DNA of 64,000 nucleotides from JAGXRK01 sp963804005 (GCA_963804005.1 CAWDOP010000002.1:601779-665778); one strand, 5' to 3'; shown: positions 35,752 to 47,022, counted from the stretch's first letter. The notes: generated by a model from the letters alone, not told the origin. Translations and numbers: made by a program.

Positions 35752-36276
35752 ATGATTAAAGGAAGACTAGTAAAATTATGCGCCATTGAAGAAAAAGATT
35801 TAAATCAAATATTAGAATGGCGTAATAATGCAAAATTCCGTTTGAATTTTCGCGAGTACAAAGAACTTTCATATTATCAAGAATATGAATGGTTTAAGGA
35901 AATAAATAGTAAAAAGTGCAATGATGAATATAATTTTTCTTTACGATTAGTAGATTCTGATGAGATAATTGGTGTAGTAGGCTTGAATTACATAAATTGG
36001 ATAAATCGAAATTGCCAATTATCACTATATATCGGAAAGGATGATATATACATTGACGATTTTGGTTGGGCTGAAGAAGCATTGAAAATGATTGAGAAAT
36101 ATGCTTTTGAAACTTTAAATTTACATAAAATTTTTACCGAAATTTTTGAGTTTGACGTGAAGAAAAAAAGCTTACTAGAAAACAACCATTTCAAACAAGA
36201 GGCAGAACTTAAAGATCACATTTTTAAAAGTGGTAAATATTACGATTCATTTATACTATCAAAAGTGAAGAGGTAA
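35752..36276 (+). CDS. GNAT acetyltransferase, PseH-like
   Basis: 174 aa: IKGRLVKLCAIEEKDLNQILEWRNNAKFRLNFREY, then YNFSLRLVDSDEIIGVVGLNYINWINRNCQLSLYIG and EALKMIEKYAFETLNLHKIFTEIFEFDVKKKSLLENNHFKQEAEL. This is the usual pattern of amino-sugar N-acetyltransferases in polysaccharide loci. Placed directly before a 4,6-dehydratase and two DegT genes, so it probably acetylates their amino product. Confidence 0.82.
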   Translation: MIKGRLVKLCAIEEKDLNQILEWRNNAKFRLNFREYKELSYYQEYEWFKEINSKKCNDEYNFSLRLVDSDEIIGVVGLNYINWINRNCQLSLYIGKDDIYIDDFGWAEEALKMIEKYAFETLNLHKIFTEIFEFDVKKKSLLENNHFKQEAELKDHIFKSGKYYDSFILSKVKR

Positions 36277-36278
36277 AT

Positions 36279-37301
36279 ATGGACTTAAAGGATAAAATAG
36301 TTCTTGTAACGGGTGGTACTGGCTCTTTTGGTAATTTTATTGTTCATAGATTATTAGAGCATGGTGTTAAAGAAATCAGGATACTTAGTAGGGATGAGAA
36401 GAAGCAATATGATATGAAATTACATTATGATAATAATCCAAGGTTAAAGTTTTTTCTAGGCGACATTAGAAATTTTGCCCGCGTTAAAGAAGTTATGGCT
36501 GGAGTTAGCATAGTTTTTCAGGCTGCTGCGCTTAAACACGTTCCTTTTTGTGAATACAATCCTTTTGAATCTGTATTAACAAATGTTTTGGGTGTACAGA
36601 ATGTTATTAGTGCAGCCCTCGAAGAGAAAGTACTAAAATTTATATGTATTAGTACTGATAAAGCTGTGAAACCAGTAAACGTTATGGGAATGACAAAAGC
36701 CATTCAAGAAAGATTAACCTTGGCCGCAAATAACTCACCTTTAAACGATGGAGGAATATATAGTTGTGTTCGATATGGAAATGTGATGAGTTCTAGAGGG
36801 TCAGTGATACCATTCTTTAGAAATAAAATAAAAAAGAATGAAGTTGTAACTATTACAGATATAGATATGACTCGCTTTATGCTCACGCTAACCGATGCAA
36901 TAGATCTTGTATTGTTTGCATTAGAAAATGCAAAAGGAGGAGAAGTTTATGTTAAAAAATCTCCTTCCACAAAAATTCTTGATGTTGCTAGAATATTATC
37001 AGAAGATTTTGAAATAGATTTGAATTATAAAATTGTGGGAAAATTTCCCGGAGAAAAGATACACGAAATATTAATTACTGAAGAAGAACTAATGCGTACC
37101 GAAGATATGGGTGACTATTTTAAAATTCATCCGACCTGGTCGGGTGTAAAATTTGATAAATTATTGGCAGAATATTCATCGGCCAATGAACTAATAACCA
37201 GCGACGATAAAATTAGAGAATTATTTAATCGATCTGATGTAGAGATGGATATTGTAAGTTTTGAAGGAATGGAATTCTCTAAAGTATGGGCTAAAGAATG
37301 A
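36279..37301 (+). CDS. inverting UDP-GlcNAc 4,6-dehydratase (PseB/CapE/WbjB type)
   Basis: 340 aa. LKDKIVLVTGGTGSFGNFIVHRLLEHGVKEIRILSRDEKKQYDMK is the Rossmann start. DIRNFARVKEVMAGVSIVFQAAALKHVPFCEYNPFE and VLKFICISTDKAVKPVNVMGMTK carry the S-T-D-K and M-x-x-x-K variant of the SDR active site typical of this subfamily. VRYGNVMSSRGSVIPFF follows. The C-terminal region with PGEKIHEILITEEE is also typical. Makes the 4-keto-6-deoxy sugar for the aminotransferase encoded next; its stop overlaps the next ATG by 4 bp. Confidence 0.92.
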   Translation: MDLKDKIVLVTGGTGSFGNFIVHRLLEHGVKEIRILSRDEKKQYDMKLHYDNNPRLKFFLGDIRNFARVKEVMAGVSIVFQAAALKHVPFCEYNPFESVLTNVLGVQNVISAALEEKVLKFICISTDKAVKPVNVMGMTKAIQERLTLAANNSPLNDGGIYSCVRYGNVMSSRGSVIPFFRNKIKKNEVVTITDIDMTRFMLTLTDAIDLVLFALENAKGGEVYVKKSPSTKILDVARILSEDFEIDLNYKIVGKFPGEKIHEILITEEELMRTEDMGDYFKIHPTWSGVKFDKLLAEYSSANELITSDDKIRELFNRSDVEMDIVSFEGMEFSKVWAKE

Positions 37302-38385
37302 TACCATTAATTAAAACAAATATCCCTCCTCGTGAAATATTAATGCCAAGACTCGAAAAAGTATTGTACAGTGGTTATGTTGCACAGGGGGAAACAGTTG
37401 ATGAATTTGAAAGAGCTTTTGAAAATTTTATTGGCTCAGGAAATTCATTATCCCTTAATTCAGGCACTTCTGCTCTTCATATTGCCTTGATTTTAGCAGG
37501 TGTGAAAATAAATGATGAGGTTATTTCGACTTCTTTAACAGCTGAACCCACCAATGTAGCCATAAAGATGACCGGCGCTAAAATCCGTTGGGCAGACATT
37601 GATTATAATACTGGCAACATAGACCCGATTTCCATTGAAAAGCAAATAAACGAAAAAACAAAAGCAATTATGGTAGTTGATTATGCTGGAATACCAGTCA
37701 ATGTTCCGGAAATAAAAGCTATTTCTGAAAAATATAATTTGCCTATTATTGAAGATGCCGCACATGCTTTAGGTTCAAAATTTAATAGGTCCACAGCAGG
37801 TAACCATTTTCCATTTACTGTTTTTTCTTTCCAAGCCATCAAGCATTTAACTACAATTGATGGCGGAATACTGCAGATATCTTCTAAGGAAGAATATGAA
37901 AAAGGAAAGTTAATTAGATGGTTTGGGATTGATAAAAAACTTACTCGACTTGATAATAATATAAGCATTCAGGGATATAAGTACACATGAATAATGTTAA
38001 TGCAACATTAGGTTTAGTTCAACTTGAGTTTATCAGTAAAATTATTGAGCAACATATTTCTAATGGAAAATATTTTGACGAAAATCTAAAAGGGATTCCT
38101 GGCATTGAACTATTAAAATATTATCAAGGTAGTGAACCATCATACTGGTTATATACTTTAAAAGTGGAAAACAGAGATGGCTTTATTAAAAAATTAGCTG
38201 AAAATGAAATTATGGCTTCTGAATTGCACAAGAGAAATGATTTTCATACATATTTAAACGACTATCCATCTGAATTACCTGTTCTAAATAAATTTTATAA
38301 AAAATTAGTGCATCTACCTTGTGGATGGTGGGTTGGTGATGAAGAACGTGAATATATTGCTGCTGTCATTAAAGAGGGCTGGTAA
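37298..38385 (+). CDS. DegT/DnrJ/EryC1/StrS aminotransferase (one frameshift)
   Basis: About 362 aa after repair of a shift near 37,984. PLIKTNIPPREILMPRLEKVLYSGYVAQGETVDEFERAFENFIG, SLNSGTSALHIALILAG, VVDYAGIPVNVPEIKAIS and LPIIEDAAHALGSKF come first. FSFQAIKHLTTIDGG has the PLP Lys. The last part, in the second frame, has NNVNATLGLVQLEFISKII and PCGWWVGDEEREYIAAVI. Expected to aminate the keto sugar from the 4,6-dehydratase. It could also fill the missing WbpE role, which sequence alone cannot decide. Confidence 0.88.
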
Positions 38386-39488
38386 ATGGTTCCGCTTTAC
38401 AAAGTCTTTATGCCGGAAGGTATCGATGAAGAACTCATTCAAATTCTTCATTCTGGTAAAATATCGTACGGGGAACATGCAAAGTTATTTGAAATAAAAA
38501 TTCAAAGAGTTTATTGGTAATTCCCAAATATTAACTACCGCCACAGCTAATCATGCGTTACAAATTGCGTTTGATATTTTAGACTTACCGGTTGGTAGTG
38601 AAGTAATAGCATCACCTATGAGCTGCCTGGCTTCTACCCAACCAATTTTAACAAACAAGTTAAAAATTAAATGGGTAGATATTGATCCTGCAACAGGGAC
38701 TTTAAATCCCGAAGAAGTTGTTAAAAATATATCGTCAAAGACTAAAGCGATTCTTCATTATCACTGGTGCGGATACCCCGGTTATATTGATGAGATAAAT
38801 GCTGTGGCCAGGGAATACGGTTTATATGTAGTAGAAGATGCTACCGAATCATTTGGTGCCAAATACAAAGATAAGTTTATCGGTAATTCGGGTAGCGATA
38901 TTGTCTGTTTTAATTTTGGACCAGTTAGATTGCCCAATACAATTGATGGCGGCGCATTATCATTTAATTCAGAAGATTTATATAATAAAGCAATTCTTAT
39001 GAGAGATTATGGAATTGAACGCTCAAAATTCAGGGACGACAATGGAGAAATAAGCCCTTCGTGCGATATTAAAAACCGTGGTTACGGCGCAATGATGAAT
39101 GAAATAAGCGGATATGTGGGACTTAGGCAATTAGTGTATCTAAGTGAGTTATTGAGTAAACAACTCGATAATGGGATGAAATATAAAGGATTTTTTGATT
39201 CAATTGATTCGATAAGAATGTTAGATAAAAGAGAAGAAATTTCACCTTCTTATTGGGTCTATTCTATCTTGATTACCGAACGGGATACGGTTTTTAAACG
39301 GTTGAGAGAATAAAATTTTTTCTTCCGCTGTTCATTTAAGAAACGATTATTATTCATGCTTTGGTGATTACAAGGGCGAAAAATTAAAAGGGACACATTA
39401 TTTCGCAAACCATAGTCTTGCTCTCCCTTCCGGGTGGTGGGTTGAACCACAAGAAATAGTACAGATAGAAAGTTTTATTCACAAATAA
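38386..39488 (+). CDS. second DegT-family protein with Arg at the PLP-lysine position (frameshifted)
   Basis: PLYKVFMPEGIDEELIQILHSGKISYGEHAKLFE, then after a shift near 38,505 EFIGNSQILTTATANHALQIAFDIL, IASPMSCLASTQPIL, AILHYHWCGYPGYIDEINAVARE and VVEDATESFGAKY. Where the Schiff-base Lys is expected (FxFxxxKxxxxxDGG) this reads FNFGPVRLPNTIDGG, with Arg. A second shift near 39,310 precedes HYFANHSLALPSGWWVEPQEI. If the Arg is real, the enzyme cannot form the normal internal aldimine. A single A to G change would also convert Lys AAA to Arg AGA. Confidence 0.82.
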
Positions 39489-39501
39489 AGTTGAGAAGAA
39501 G

Positions 39502-40428
39502 ATGAAACATGTGGTAACATGTGCTAATGAAAGCAATATTGAACAAATATTAGATTTAGTAAATAAAGAATTTATTGTAGAGAGAGGAAAATTCTTACAT
39601 ATTTCAGTGAGGTATCCTTTTTTATTTGATAAAAATAATTTCGAGAATATTTTTTTAATCAAATGCTCAAAAAATAGTATTGCTGCCGTAATGGCTGTAA
39701 AAACAATAGAATTACTTTTTGAGGGAAAAGTATACAACCTTTTCCTGGTCGGCTTCCAAGTTACTCATCCTGAGTATCGGGGAAAAGGATTAGGAAAGTT
39801 TTTATTCGAATATGTCGGGGATTATTTTCTTATTAAAAATTTTGATTTAGGTGTTGGTTGGACAAGATTACAAGATTATTATATCAAAACTGGATGGACA
39901 CCATATGAAAATGGAGTTTTTGTAAAATGCAATAAACTTAAACAAGATTATGTCAAAGAAACCAATGTTAAAATTACTAGTGCTGGAATAAAAGAATATT
40001 TGCTATTAGATACTTATAGAGTCGAAAACCAACAAAATTATATTGTCCGGGAAAAACGACATGGAATTGAAGGCTGGGGAACAGTTTATTCTCCAGGTGA
40101 GAAAAGTCTTTTACTAATGGCTACTAAAAACGATAAAATAGTTGGTTATATATATGGTGTTACGTTAAAGAATGTAGCCATAATATATGAATATAAGTTA
40201 GACTTCATCGAAATCTTCCCTCAGTTAATAGAAAACATTTATTCTAAAAAAAATATTGATGAAGTTCATATAAATTTAAGCCTAAAGAACTTTATGAACA
40301 TGGACATTTTGAAATATTTTGAATCAGTAACCATAAATAAACCACAGCTTTCTATTTATAAATATAACAACGCCGAAATTTTTCATAAGTTAAAAGACTT
40401 TTATATACCGTTTACCGATAGGATATGA
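39502..40428 (+). CDS. GNAT-family acetyltransferase, two-domain
   Basis: 308 aa. The N-terminal GNAT fold is clear: CANESNIEQILDLVNKEFI, VYNLFLVGFQVTHPEYRGKGLGKFLFEYVG (acetyl-CoA loop with R-G-K-G-L-G) and DLGVGWTRLQDYYIKTGWTPYENGVF. The C-terminal half (YRVENQQNYIVREKRHGIEGWG to the end) looks like a second, degenerate GNAT-like domain. Substrate unknown; an amino-sugar or lipid substrate is plausible from context. Confidence 0.75.
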   Translation: MKHVVTCANESNIEQILDLVNKEFIVERGKFLHISVRYPFLFDKNNFENIFLIKCSKNSIAAVMAVKTIELLFEGKVYNLFLVGFQVTHPEYRGKGLGKFLFEYVGDYFLIKNFDLGVGWTRLQDYYIKTGWTPYENGVFVKCNKLKQDYVKETNVKITSAGIKEYLLLDTYRVENQQNYIVREKRHGIEGWGTVYSPGEKSLLLMATKNDKIVGYIYGVTLKNVAIIYEYKLDFIEIFPQLIENIYSKKNIDEVHINLSLKNFMNMDILKYFESVTINKPQLSIYKYNNAEIFHKLKDFYIPFTDRI

Positions 40429-40429
40429 T

Positions 40430-41353
40430 ATGAATTCCAAAAAAGTAACTATCGTTTTGGGAACATATAAAGAACCACAATTAATTTCCAATACAATCGA
40501 TTCTTTGTTAAATCAAACTTACTATGATTTTAGTATCATTATAGTTGATGACAATTCCCCGGATGATTTTGAAATAATTAAGAAAACGAATAAAATAATT
40601 GAAGGTTACAGGGATGCAAGAATATGCTATATAAAAAATTCCACAATATTGGTGTTCCATTTGTCTTTAAAAATGGTTTAGCCTTGTACAAACCCCATAC
40701 TTCTTAGTTTTTGGTGCCGGTGATACGCTTCAACCGACAGCCCTCGAGAAAATGGTGAAGTTTTTAGATAAGAATCCGGAAGCTTCCTTTGTTTATGGTC
40801 ATGAATATTTTGACGATCCGGCAAATGGAAGAAGAGAGAGATAAATAAAATAAAACTTGAGACGGGTGATTATGATCCATTAAAATATCTCGAATATCAT
40901 TTAATTGGGGGAAAAGAAATATATGGTTGGTCCCAAGCGAGCGCAATGTATAGAACAGAACTTTTTAAATATTTTAATGTACCGGTAAAAAGTTATCATT
41001 ATTGGGATCATTATTTCCATTGCTGTTACTTGTTACATTCTAAAAAGGTTGGACACATAAACGAGTATTTGGCGGTCAGACATGTTGATACCAGCTTAGG
41101 TCTTTGGGCAAATAATAATCAATTTACTGATAGGGTGGAGCGACTAATTCAATCAACGGAATTTATCAGTGAATACGAGACAAGTCTTATTCAAAAAAAA
41201 TATCCTGTTACTAAATATCGATTTATTATATCTAAAAAATTATTTAAAGGATTATTCTTTTGTAGAAATTTAAATGAGTTTCAAATTACTTTTCGCAAAG
41301 CCACTTCGGAATTATTGAGAGCTTCCTTTTCGGTAATCTTTTTTTTATATTGA
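40430..41353 (+). CDS. family-2 glycosyltransferase (frameshifted)
   Basis: GT-A start KKVTIVLGTYKEPQLISNTIDSLLNQTYYDFSIIIVDDNSPDDFEII. After shifts near 40,655, 40,705 and 40,840: LVFGAGDTLQPTALEKMVKFLDKNPEASFVYG, with GAGD in the place of the DxD-like motif, then YNWS-like YGWSQASAMYRTELFKYF. Cytoplasmic GT that would transfer one sugar during repeat-unit assembly. Donor and acceptor cannot be told from sequence. Confidence 0.8.
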
Positions 41354-41403
41354 GCCAACCACTCATAAAATTAGTCAAACTTGTTCTAAACAAATAAGGG
41401 TTC

Positions 41404-42840
41404 ATGTCTAAAATAGTTAAAAACACTGCTTTATATACCTTATCAAACATTTTACCGCAAGCAGTAGCATTTATTCTACTACCGTTATATACCCAATATT
41501 TATTACCGGAAGAATATGGCATTGTAAATGCCATGGTTGCTGTCCAGGCAATTTTAGCGATATTTTTTTCTTTAAGTATTGAACGCTCAATTATAAGAAT
41601 GTACTGGGATTATCCTGAAAAAGAAAAATCTTTTTTAGGAACATTATCTATTTCTATTATTGTTCTTTCTTTTTTTGTATTGTTGGTTACCTTTTTGCTA
41701 AAGGATTATCTTCAACTCCTATTTAAGGAAATTAGTTTTTATCCTTTTTATCAGTTTACAATTATTATGACCTTTTTCGCTCACTTTTTCTTTAGTCCCC
41801 GAAGAATTTTTATAGATTAAAAAACAAAGCGTCCCATTATTTCCTAATTTCCTTAACTGAATTGGTGCTGAATACCGGATTTATTCTTTTTTTCTTAGTA
41901 TTTAAAGAGGAAAGTGCACTTGGTGTTATAAAAGCAAAAATGTATGCTTCCTTATTATTACTTCCTGTTTTTATCACCATAATAGTAAGAAATGTAAAGT
42001 TTAATTTTGATTACGAGATATTAAAGAATTGTTTAAAATTTAGTATGCCGATAATACCTACCATTTTTGCAGCATGGATTCTTGGACAGGCAGACAGAGT
42101 TTTTATTGCTGATTATTTATCTTTACATGATCTGGGAATTTACTCCCTAAGTAGGAGGATAGCTGGATTAATAGGTATTCTTGCTGGGGCGTTTACTATG
42201 GCGTACCATCCTCTTTTTTTTGAACTTGTAAACAGTAAAACTAGTAACAATGAAAAATTGCGAAAAATTAATAACACTTTTATACTTATGATTATATTTT
42301 GGGGTTTGTGTCTTGGCTTTGCTATCAAAAGAATTGATTTATTTGTTTTTGGACCCAAAATATTTTGAAGCTTATATCTATATACCTCCAATTATAATCA
42401 CAGGTGTTATAGGTAGTATTTCTAGTACTGTATTAGGAGCATTTTTTCAACAGAGTAAAAAGATGAAGGAAGATATGTTCTTTGGATTGTTTGGTGCCGG
42501 AATCACAATTCTTTTTTATGTGTTTCTTATAAATAAAATAGGTCTTTGGGGTGCGATTCTAGGTAACTTTTTTTCGACATCAATTATTTTTTTGCTTTTA
42601 TACAATTATGCCAAGAGGAAGTGTTTCTTTTTACCTTTAAACTGGAAAAAAATATTCGGCCTCTCGTCGGTTATGATCATTATTGTTTTATTGTTTGATT
42701 TTGTTTTAATTCTAACCCCCGTTTATTTATTTTTAATTGTTAAAATTATTGTTGTTGGTATAATTTCGGGTCTTTTGTACAAATCCAGCAGAGAGCAATT
42801 AAAACTCTTCGGATTACTTAGTAAAAAGGCATCAATATGA
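41404..42840 (+). CDS. oligosaccharide-unit flippase, Wzx-like (frameshifted)
   Basis: About 478 aa with 12-14 hydrophobic segments. SKIVKNTALYTLSNILPQAVAFILLPLYTQYLLPEEYGIVNAM is the characteristic MATE/Wzx N terminus. FKNCLKFSMPIIPTIFAAWILG-like segment and DRVFIADYLSLHDLGIYSLSRRIAG follow. Shifts near 41,805 and 42,325. Moves lipid-linked repeat units to the periplasmic face. Fits a Wzx/Wzy route with the polymerase at 44.6 kb and the Wzc-like regulator at 12.1 kb. Confidence 0.85.
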
Positions 42841-44047
42841 AAATTGGAATAATAATAAGAACCCTCGACAGACTTTACGCCATGTAAAACCTTTAATTGA
42901 ATCGTGCGATAAACCCGGCAATTATTTTTACCTTTTCCATAATAATAAATATTATGGCGGTAAAGCAAAAATAGATTCTACTAAAATTAATGTTATTGAT
43001 TTATCTTTTAATCTAAATCCTGCAAAGGTATTAAAACAAACAAATATTGATGCACTCATATTTTTTAATCCCGGTAATATTTATGACCAAAACCTTTTAT
43101 TCTTTTGCAGAAATTGGGAGATATTTTCGGGTTTATTTTCAACATGGTATAAGAATTATTAATGCCGGCAAAAAAAATAACATTAAACAAAGGCCAAACT
43201 CCTGGTTAATGGCAGGTATAAAATACATTTATTTTTATCTAACGGTACTTTACAGTTTGTTTTTTATTAAAGAAAAACCCGAATTTATTTCCACAATGAT
43301 TAAAAGGACCTTAATAATTATTAAAGGCAATAATTACTACTTTGGAAATATTGGTTTGCCGGAAAATAAATGTGAGCTGGCATTCGTCTATTCAACAAAA
43401 GATAGGATACATTAATTAAGGTGTTGAAATATAAAAAAGAACAAGTGGTTGTTTTGGGTTGCCCGATTGTATTTAAGGAAGAGGAAAATAATTTTAGATA
43501 TACTGATTACTATCTTTATATATCATCAGGATTAAGAGAAGCCGGAGTTATAAATATAACCGATGAAGAGGAAAAAAGGTTTTTACTTGAAATTTATAAA
43601 GCTATTAAACAAATAGGAGAAAAGATTGTAATTAAATTACATCCAAGTGAGGATATTAAAAAATATGAATCATATTTTTCAGCTGAAAAAAATGTAATAT
43701 TAGTTAAAGATATAAACTTAAAACATGTTGTTAGAAACTCGAAATTGGTTATTGGCGATTATTCAACCGCTTTGTATTATGCTATATTCTTAAAAAAACC
43801 AATAATAATTCTTCCTAATCCATTTATGGAGTTCCTTCCTTATGATTTTACTAAGTTTGGTATAGGCAAGAAAATATCAATTAATAATTTTGCTGACCAA
43901 ATACAAAATTTTAATATGGTTATAAATACTGAGGCGTATCAGTCTTTTATTGCAGAAATGAGTTTAGATAGAATAAATAATGTTTATGTTGAATTTTATA
44001 ATGTTCTAGAAGATTTATTTTATAATAAAAAGAAAATTTTTGATTAA
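42837..44047 (+). CDS. putative capsule-type glycosyltransferase (frameshifted)
   Basis: Begins KIGIIIRT at an ATG overlapping the flippase stop. Pieces in three frames: HVKPLIESCDKPGNYFYLFHNNKYYGG, MTKTFYSFAEIGRYFRVYFQHGI, and an intact last part EQVVVLGCPIVFKEEENNFRY, EKIVIKLHPSEDIKKYESYF and SKLVIGDYSTALYYAIFLKKPIIIL. The K-L-H-P and G-D-Y-S-T-A motifs resemble polysialyltransferase/CDP-glycerol-transferase-like GT-B enzymes. Shifts near 42,875, 43,085 and 43,410. I cannot name a family with confidence. Confidence 0.55.
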
Positions 44048-44063
44048 TTATGTGGGCGTTTAT

Positions 44064-44540
44064 ATGAACAAATTACTGAAATTATTTTTGGCTCCATATT
44101 TTATTGGAAGTAAAATTAAATATAAACTAAGGTTGCATTATTTGCGTGCATCTGGTATTGAGATTGGCAAGGATACTTTTCTTTCCCCTAAAGCATATAT
44201 TGATGCACATAAACCCGGGAAAGTGAAAATTGGGCGTAACTGCTATATAACTAGAAATGTTGTCATCTTAAGCCATACTGATACAAAGAGGGGAGGTCCA
44301 AAAAATATATGGAAAGAATTGGGAGGAGAGCGAGTCAACAAAGAAGTAATTATTGGAGATAATGTTTTTATTGGAGTGAACTCTGTAATTTTACCCGGTG
44401 TTAAAATAGGAGATAATGTTATTGTTGGATCATTGAGTCTTGTTAACAAAGATATACCGACAGGTAAAATAGCCGCTGGAGTACCGGCAAAAATTATCGG
44501 AAACACAATTGATCATGTTACTGGAAAAGACAGATTTTAG
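44064..44540 (+). CDS. hexapeptide-repeat O-acyltransferase (WcaF/WbbJ-like)
   Basis: 158 aa. A short amphipathic start NKLLKLFLAPYFIGSKIKYKL is followed by left-handed beta-helix repeats: SGIEIGKDTFLSPKAYIDAHKPGKVKIGRNCYITRNVVILSHTD, with the catalytic His in LSHTD. Later VIIGDNVFIGVNSVILPGVKIGDNVIVGSLSLVNKDIPTGKIAAGVPAKIIG. Probably O-acetylates a sugar of the repeat unit. The ATG at 44064 is preferred over an upstream non-ATG start at 44040. Confidence 0.85.
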   Translation: MNKLLKLFLAPYFIGSKIKYKLRLHYLRASGIEIGKDTFLSPKAYIDAHKPGKVKIGRNCYITRNVVILSHTDTKRGGPKNIWKELGGERVNKEVIIGDNVFIGVNSVILPGVKIGDNVIVGSLSLVNKDIPTGKIAAGVPAKIIGNTIDHVTGKDRF

Positions 44541-44568
44541 TATATTTTTTTTTAATCTGCAAAAATAA

Positions 44569-45921
44569 ATGAAAAATATTTTTAATAATATATTTACTAT
44601 ACATCTGAATAATCTTGAAAAGATATTAATAATTATATCTTCTTTCTTGTTAGTATTTTGCTCAAGCGATAGCAATATAACTCAGCAAACAGCGCAAACA
44701 ATTTTTTTTAGAGAAATATTTTATTCGGGGATTTTACACCCTCGTCTTTTTTCAATTTTCGACTATTCATTTATTTTCCTATCCGTTACATTATTATTCA
44801 AATGGGGAACATCTTTTTCAAATGGGAATTATTATCATAAAGCAATATTTGTGGCATCAATCCTTAATTTTTTGTCTTTAATGATAAATCCAAATAATAA
44901 TTCTGCATTCAATTTATTTGGTATACCTTTGCTTTCAGATATCCATTACTATACATTTCTTATTTTTATGTATACAATGTTTTTCCTTAAATACAATCCA
45001 ATTAGAGTAGAGATTCTTCGTTTATTTATTAAGTGGGCTTTGATCTTTATTTTAATAAGAACTTTTCAGTTGACTTTCTTTTGGCTTATTGGCAAAGGTA
45101 ATTATATTTTGTTTGGTTTTCCTTCCATATTAGTTGAAGAGGACACTCTAATCGTTCTAGCTTTTGTCCAAGCTGTATTCTGGGGTGTTTTCTTATATAA
45201 AAAAAATAAAATATCACTTCTTGTTGTTATTTTTTTAATAGCATTTGAATTGATGTCTTTTAGAAGGAGCGGCGTATTTTTAAGTATCATAGTAGATTTG
45301 ATAATATATGGTTATTATGCATATCGTAGATATAGTCCGATTGTAATATTTCATATCACAGTAGCTGCCAGCTTAATCTTTATGATATTTATAAATTTAT
45401 TTCAATTTTTACCCTACAAATACGGATTTTTCATTTCTCGTTACCTTGGTGAATGGATTTCAATCCCAGGTATTTATTATAGTGAGAGTTTCAAGAATTT
45501 ACATCTTGAACAAGCTGTTTGGGCTTTTGATACAGCCATTAGAGAGCTTAGCATTTGGGGCTATGGTTTTGGTAATACCGAGGGAATAGTGTCTCTAAGA
45601 TATTATAATAGCGGTATACATAATGCATATATTGCAGTGTGGATGTTATTTGGGGTTTTTACGACACTATACTTTTTATACCTCGCATTTATATCTCTTA
45701 AATTAACTTTTCAAATAATCGTAAAAAAAAGCAGATATAAATTCAATTTTTACAATTTTGTCAGGGGAATTAGTGGAATATATTTAATTGTATTTTGGAT
45801 TAATGCTTGGGTATTACCAACAGGAAATTTTACTGAAGTTAAAATGAATATATTTAGAGTAATTCTTTTCTCAATTCTTATTGGTATAGATGAACTATCT
45901 TTTGAAAATATTTTTAAGTGA
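44569..45921 (+). CDS. O-antigen polymerase-like membrane protein (Wzy candidate)
   Basis: 450 aa with 10 or more hydrophobic helices (for example IISSFLLVFCSSD, FLVFKY-like segments, FVQAVFWGVFLYKK, ISLLVVIFLIAFELMS). A large loop between late helices contains RYLGEWISIPGIYYSESFKNLHLEQAVWAFDTAIRELSIWGYGFGN, and the next helix starts HNAYIAVWMLFGVFTTLYFLYL. The H-N-x-x-x-x-x-x-x-x-G pattern after the loop is typical of Wzy/WaaL-type polymerases. Low sequence conservation in this class means topology and context carry the call. Confidence 0.7.
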   Translation: MKNIFNNIFTIHLNNLEKILIIISSFLLVFCSSDSNITQQTAQTIFFREIFYSGILHPRLFSIFDYSFIFLSVTLLFKWGTSFSNGNYYHKAIFVASILNFLSLMINPNNNSAFNLFGIPLLSDIHYYTFLIFMYTMFFLKYNPIRVEILRLFIKWALIFILIRTFQLTFFWLIGKGNYILFGFPSILVEEDTLIVLAFVQAVFWGVFLYKKNKISLLVVIFLIAFELMSFRRSGVFLSIIVDLIIYGYYAYRRYSPIVIFHITVAASLIFMIFINLFQFLPYKYGFFISRYLGEWISIPGIYYSESFKNLHLEQAVWAFDTAIRELSIWGYGFGNTEGIVSLRYYNSGIHNAYIAVWMLFGVFTTLYFLYLAFISLKLTFQIIVKKSRYKFNFYNFVRGISGIYLIVFWINAWVLPTGNFTEVKMNIFRVILFSILIGIDELSFENIFK

Positions 45922-45924
45922 TAA

Positions 45925-47014
45925 ATGAAAATACTAGTTGATTTAATACATCCTGCTAATTATCATTATTTCAAATATTTCATAAAAGAAATGAAATTGA
46001 AAAATAATGAAATTATTATCACCGCAAGAAATAAAGATGTGCTACATGATTTGTTAAATCTTGAACACATATCTTTTATTAATACAGGTAAAGGTAATCT
46101 TGGAAGAGGGGCAATTGGTAAATTGTTCTATCTTTTTTACGCAGAGTTTTTATTTTTATTTTTTTTTTTTAAAACACAAACCAAATATTGTTTTGAGTTT
46201 TTGTTCTACACCATGTGCTCATAACGCTTTTTTATTTCGGATTCCACATATATCATTCGATGATACCGAGCATGCAAAATTGAACAGAAAACTTTATGCA
46301 CCTTTTACCGATGTCATATTTACTCCTGCAAGTTTTTATGAGGAAATTGGAAGAAATCAGATAAGATTTAATAGCTATATGGAATTATTTTATTTACATC
46401 CATGTAGGTTTAGCCCGAATTTAGATGTGTTAAATTCATTCAGACTTAATGAAAATGAAAATGAAAAAAATATTTTTTTTCGATTTGTCTCTTGGGAAGC
46501 TTTTCATGATATTGGACAAAAAGGACTACCCCTCAAACAAAAAATTGAAATTGTACATTTTTTAGCACAACAAAATAATGTGTTTATTTCTTCTGAAGGA
46601 CCTCTTCCTCAAGAATTAGAACAGTATAGACTCAAACTTCCGGCAAATAAAATACATGACTTTCTTTTTAATATAGATCTTTACATTGGAGAGGGGGCAA
46701 CTATGGCATCAGAATGTGCAATGTTAGGTATACCTTCTATTTATATAAATAGCCTTCCTCTAATGGGTTATTTAATGGATGCAGAAAAAATTGGTTTGTT
46801 ATTTAATTTAAGTTCTATGGCACAAGTAAAAAATAAAACGTTAGAAATTTTATCAGATCCAAAAGCCAAAATAAAATATTCAAAATTAAGAGAGGAATTT
46901 ATTAAAGATAAAATTGATCCCACTTCATTATTGGTATGGTTCATTGAAAATTATCCAAGCAGTAAAAGTAAATTATTAAAGGAACCTTCCTTTCAAAATA
47001 CATTTGTAAAATAG
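45925..47014 (+). CDS. DUF354-family protein, GT-B-like (one frameshift)
   Basis: KILVDLIHPANYHYFKYFIKEM is the DUF354 start, with HPAHVHFFK-like motif. HISFDDTEHAKLNRKLYAPFTDVIFTPASFY follows, then NIFFRFVSWEAFHDIGQKGL, VFISSEGPLPQELEQYRL and DLYIGEGATMASECAMLGIPSIYINSLPLMGYL. One shift lies in the long T tract at about 46,150-46,170, a classic homopolymer error site. DUF354 proteins are common in archaeal and bacterial surface-glycan loci and resemble UDP-GlcNAc 2-epimerase/GT-B folds. Function not established. Confidence 0.8.
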
Positions 47015-47022
47015 GGATTAGT

